From: Falsirhodobacter xinxiangensis
GTDB lineage: Bacteria > Pseudomonadota > Alphaproteobacteria > Rhodobacterales > Rhodobacteraceae
Assembly (NCBI RefSeq): GCF_004959935.1
Contig: NZ_SMYN01000007.1
Location: 124,001-188,000, forward strand
DNA: 64,000 bases
Direction: 5' to 3'
In this document: piece after piece, positions 61,124 through 64,000 of the stretch
Position numbering within the stretch: the stretch's first letter is position 1
Layout of the letters: each line of letters opens with the position of its first letter
Notes under the pieces: generated by a model
The model's database searches: none
Told to the model about the DNA's origin: nothing
Seen by the model: only the letters and a program-made list of their open reading frames with translations
Translations under genes and position numbers: made by a program

Positions 61124-62027
61124 TCAGACCCATGACGACTACCCCACCCGCCTGCCGCGCGAACGCTGGCTGAAACGCAACGATCCGACCGTCTGGCAGG
61201 GCTGGAGCGAGAAGGCTCCGATCACCCGCCAGCAGGCCGAATTCTTCGATGCGAACGGGTATCTGGTGCTGGAGGGCATGTTCTCGGACGCCGAGGTCGC
61301 CGCGCTTCAGGCCGAATCTTCCGCGCTGCGCACGGGCGGCGGCATCGCCCCCGAAAACGTCATCACCGAGCCCAATTCGGACGAGGTGCGCACCGTCTTC
61401 CGTCTGGACGAACAGAACGCCCTGTTCGCGCGTCTGGCGGCGGACGAACGTGTGGCGGGCAAGGTCCGCTTCCTGCTGGATGACGATCTGTATCTGCACC
61501 AGTCGCGCCTGAACTACAAACCCGGCTTCACGGGGAAAGAGTTCTATTGGCATTCCGATTTCGAGACGTGGCACGCCGAAGACGGCATGCCCCGGATGCG
61601 GGCGATTTCCGCCTCGGTGCTGCTGACGGACAATTCGCCGCTGAACGGGCCGCTGATGCTGATCCCCGGATCGCACAAGACCTTCGTGTCCTGCGCGGGC
61701 GAGACGCCGGACGACAACCACGCGACATCCTTGAAAAAGCAGGAGATCGGCGTGCCGTCGCCCGAAAGCCTGTCGAAGATGGCCGAACAGCACGGGATCG
61801 ACTATGCCTCGGGCCGCGCGGGGACGGTGATTCTGTTCGACTGCAACACGCTGCACGGATCGAACGGCAATATCACGCCCTTCCCCCGGTCGAACGCATT
61901 CTTCGTCTATAACGCATGGACGAACCGCGTGGGGCAGCCCTTTGCCGCCAAGGCACCGCGCCCGGCCTTCCTGTCGTCGCGCGACCCGCAGGCCCCCATC
62001 GCGATCAGTGGTGGCGCCCTTGCCTGA
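61116..62027 (+). CDS. ectD: Ectoine 5-hydroxylase EctD
   Basis: 303-residue Fe(II)/2-oxoglutarate dioxygenase converting ectoine to 5-hydroxyectoine. The signature [20 protein letters not shown] holds the first His and the Asp iron ligands; the distal His is in [16 protein letters not shown] gives the start at MLDQTHDDY; a longer in-frame reading overlaps ectC. Its presence predicts that the organism makes both ectoine and hydroxyectoine. Confidence 0.97.
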   Translation: MLDQTHDDYPTRLPRERWLKRNDPTVWQGWSEKAPITRQQAEFFDANGYLVLEGMFSDAEVAALQAESSALRTGGGIAPENVITEPNSDEVRTVFRLDEQNALFARLAADERVAGKVRFLLDDDLYLHQSRLNYKPGFTGKEFYWHSDFETWHAEDGMPRMRAISASVLLTDNSPLNGPLMLIPGSHKTFVSCAGETPDDNHATSLKKQEIGVPSPESLSKMAEQHGIDYASGRAGTVILFDCNTLHGSNGNITPFPRSNAFFVYNAWTNRVGQPFAAKAPRPAFLSSRDPQAPIAISGGALA

Positions 62028-63414
62028 GCACACGGTCGAAAAGATCGGCGGCACATCCATGTCGCGGACGGCAGAGCTTCTGGACAGCGTGCTTCTGCGC
62101 GCTGATCCCTATGGCCGGATCATCTGCGTGTCGGCCTATGCCGGGATGACGGATGCGCTGCTGGAGCAGAAGAAGACCGGCGCGCCCGGCGTCTATGGCG
62201 CCTTCGCCGCGCAGGGCGACTGGCAGGCGGCGCTGGACGATGTTCTGGCGCGGATGCTGGATGTGAACGCGGGCATCTTCGCCGATCCCGCCGAGGCCGA
62301 CGCCTTCGCCCGCGAACGGGTCGAGGGCGCGCGGTCCTGCCTTCTGGACCTGTCGCGGCTGTGTTCCTTCGGGCATTTCCAGATGGACCAGCACCTGATG
62401 ACCGTGCGCGAACTGCTGGCATCGCTGGGCGAGGCGCAATCGGCCTTCAACACAGCGCTGCTTTTGCGCGGCCACGGCGTTGCCGCGCGGTTCGTGGATC
62501 TGACGGGCTGGTGCCGCAGCGGGGATGCGCCGCTGGACGAGGTGATCGCCGATGCCTTCGCCGGGATCGACCTTGCACGCGAATTGCCCATCGCCACCGG
62601 CTATGCCCGGTGCAGCGAGTCGCTGATGCGCAGATACGACCGGGGGTATTCCGAGATCACGCTGGCCCGCATCGCCGTCGTCACCGGCGCGGCCGAGGCC
62701 GTGATCCACAAGGAGTTCCACCTGTCCTCGGCCGATCCGCGCGTGGTCGATGGGGTGCGCACCATCGGACAGACGAATTACGACGTGGCCGACCAGCTTT
62801 CCAATCTGGGGATGGAGGCGATCCATCCCGGCGCGGCCAAAAGCCTGCGCCGCGCGGGCATCCCCCTGCGCGTGCGCAACGCGTTCGAACCGGACCACGC
62901 CGGCACCCTGATCCGCGCCGATCTGCAACCCGCAACGCCGGGGGTCGAGATCGTGACCGGCCTGCGCGACGTCTTTGCGCTGGAGTTTCACGACCCCGAC
63001 ATGCTGGGCGTCAAGGGTTACGACGCGGGCATTCTGGACGCGCTGAAACGGCACGGGGTCTGGATCGTGGCGAAAACGTCGAATGCGAACACGATCACGC
63101 ATTTCGTCAAGGGGTCCATGTCCGCGATCCGGCAAGTGGAGGATGATCTGTCCGCCGCATGGCCCGATGCCGCCATCTCGCTGGAAAAGGTCGCGCTGGT
63201 GTCGGCCATCGGGCGCGATCTTGGCGACGGCATCCTGCCCCGCGCGCTGGATGCGCTGGCCGAGGCCGGGGTCGCCCCGCGCGGCATCCACGATCTGATG
63301 CGCAAGGTCGATCTGCAAGTCGTCGTCGACCCCGACCAGCACGACGCAGCCCTGCGCGCGATGCACCGCGGACTGGTCGAACGCGCCCCCGAGCGCCGCC
63401 TGCACGCGGCCTGA
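62011..63414 (+). CDS. ask_ect: Ectoine-specific aspartokinase Ask_Ect
   Basis: 467-residue aspartate kinase, feeding aspartyl phosphate into ectoine synthesis. N terminus HTVEKIGGTSM (KxGGTSM kinase motif), then IICVSAYAGMTDALL, and two ACT-type segments toward the C terminus. No ATG is near the conserved start: GTG at 62011 or 62008, or TTG at 62020, must be used; I give the inner GTG. It overlaps ectD by 17 bases, so translation is probably coupled. This ectABCD-ask order is typical of the specialised isoenzyme that escapes lysine/threonine feedback. Confidence 0.93.
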   Translation: MAPLPEHTVEKIGGTSMSRTAELLDSVLLRADPYGRIICVSAYAGMTDALLEQKKTGAPGVYGAFAAQGDWQAALDDVLARMLDVNAGIFADPAEADAFARERVEGARSCLLDLSRLCSFGHFQMDQHLMTVRELLASLGEAQSAFNTALLLRGHGVAARFVDLTGWCRSGDAPLDEVIADAFAGIDLARELPIATGYARCSESLMRRYDRGYSEITLARIAVVTGAAEAVIHKEFHLSSADPRVVDGVRTIGQTNYDVADQLSNLGMEAIHPGAAKSLRRAGIPLRVRNAFEPDHAGTLIRADLQPATPGVEIVTGLRDVFALEFHDPDMLGVKGYDAGILDALKRHGVWIVAKTSNANTITHFVKGSMSAIRQVEDDLSAAWPDAAISLEKVALVSAIGRDLGDGILPRALDALAEAGVAPRGIHDLMRKVDLQVVVDPDQHDAALRAMHRGLVERAPERRLHAA

Positions 63415-63427
63415 GAAAGGAAACCAA

Positions 63428-64000
63428 ATGACACGTATCGCCCTCATTGCCCTCGCGCTGTCCGCCGGCACCGCCCAAGCGGCCAGCCTCGACCAGATCC
63501 AGCAAAGCGGCACCATCCGCATCGCCGTCGCGAACGAGATCCCCTATGGTTTCGTCGGCTTCGATGGCGAGGCGCAGGGTGCCGGGCCGGACGTGGCCAA
63601 ACTGGTCGCCGAAAAGCTGGGCGTGGAAAACATCGAGTGGGTCACCACCAACTTCTCCACCCTGATCCCCGGTCTTCAGGCCGACCGGTTCGACATGGTC
63701 GCCGCCGAAATGGCGATCCTGCCCGACCGCTGCAATCAGGTGCTGTTCTCGGAACCGAACACCTCCTATGGCGAAGGGCTGCTGGTCGCGGCGGGGAACG
63801 AGAAGGACGTGCACACCTATGCCGACTTTGCCGAAAACCCCGACCTGAAGATCGCCATCATGTCCGGCGCGGACCAGCTGGAAATGATGCAGCGCCTTGG
63901 CGTGCCGGAATCCAGCATGGTGATGATCGGATCGAACGCCGATGCGATTTCCACCGTGTCTACGGGCCGCGCCGATGCCTATGCCGCGACGGGTCTGACC
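63428..64000 (+). CDS. ehuB: Ectoine/hydroxyectoine ABC binding protein EhuB (5' part)
   Basis: The first 191 codons run to the window edge with no stop. Signal peptide MTRIALIALALSAGTAQAA, then LDQIQQSGTIRIAVANEIPY and GFVGFDGEAQGAGPDVAKLV, as in polar-amino-acid-type receptors of the EhuB branch. AAAGGA stands before the ATG, 13 bases after ask_ect. Synthesis and uptake genes in one transcript are unusual enough to note: EhuABCD imports ectoines for osmoprotection or as food, usually beside eutABCDE. The remaining ehu genes should follow beyond 64000. Confidence 0.88.
   Translation, partial: MTRIALIALALSAGTAQAASLDQIQQSGTIRIAVANEIPYGFVGFDGEAQGAGPDVAKLVAEKLGVENIEWVTTNFSTLIPGLQADRFDMVAAEMAILPDRCNQVLFSEPNTSYGEGLLVAAGNEKDVHTYADFAENPDLKIAIMSGADQLEMMQRLGVPESSMVMIGSNADAISTVSTGRADAYAATGLT

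Noticed and set aside
1-64000. tRNA, rRNA, CRISPR arrays, complete insertion sequences, prophage genes
   Set aside because: I looked for repeats, transposase motifs and RNA-gene landmarks and found none I could support.

Overview
The window is GC-rich, densely coded DNA from an alphaproteobacterium, most likely a halotolerant member of the Rhodobacteraceae (Roseobacter/Paracoccus/Loktanella type). The evidence is the ectR-ectABCD-ask-ehuB ectoine cluster at the right end, the wealth of TRAP, TTT and ABC solute importers, an ALDH16-type two-domain aldehyde dehydrogenase next to deoC, and very tight ATGA gene overlaps. There are no rRNA, tRNA, CRISPR or intact insertion sequences. The content is almost entirely accessory catabolism, as expected for a plasmid, chromid or catabolic island.

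Layout. 1-2.5 kb: end of an operon (monooxygenase tail, aldehyde dehydrogenase), then decayed gene pieces (a polyamine-type binding protein and an M20 peptidase). 2.5-6.4 kb: a sulfonate/sulfone-type ABC importer (SsuABC-like) with an FMN monooxygenase. 6.4-7.7 kb: gene-poor debris with a possible glycosidase remnant. 7.7-16.0 kb: a divergent pair of operons. Leftward are hyuA-hyuB (ATP-dependent hydantoinase/oxoprolinase). Rightward are LeuC/LeuD-like hydratase, isochorismatase-fold amidohydrolase, an isocitrate-lyase-family C-C lyase and a 3-hydroxyacyl-CoA-type dehydrogenase. The set fits opening of a cyclic imide or lactam to a maleamate-like acid, then to a malate-type acid and pyruvate. 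16.0-24.4 kb: a LacI regulator, a histidinol-dehydrogenase-family enzyme, two SDRs, an epimerase/dehydrogenase and a CUT2 sugar-type ABC importer. 24.6-27.9 kb: RutA-like flavin monooxygenase, amidase and LysR.

28.2-36.9 kb: two TRAP operons facing away from each other, one with a MmgE/PrpD protein and one with a fumarate-reductase-like flavoprotein. 36.9-46.1 kb: an iron alcohol dehydrogenase, FAD aromatic-type monooxygenase, arylmalonate-decarboxylase/maleate-isomerase-family proteins, a second C-C lyase, a GntR/UTRA regulator, an SDR and a TAXI-TRAP importer. 46.2-50.9 kb: TctABC tricarboxylate transporter with GntR and LacI regulators. 51.2-58.2 kb: a molybdopterin-enzyme remnant, then polyol dehydrogenase, FGGY kinase, SorC regulator, deoC and ALDH16. 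58.3-64.0 kb: ectoine/hydroxyectoine synthesis plus the start of an ectoine importer.

Common theme: each block pairs an importer with a short set of oxidoreductases, amidases, hydratases or lyases and a local regulator, so most blocks can be read as one-substrate catabolic modules feeding pyruvate, acetyl units or C4 acids into central metabolism. Short inverted repeats upstream of several blocks look like shared operators, notably a LacI-type site related to TTGCAAGCGCTTGCAA and a LysR-type GAAAAACTC site.
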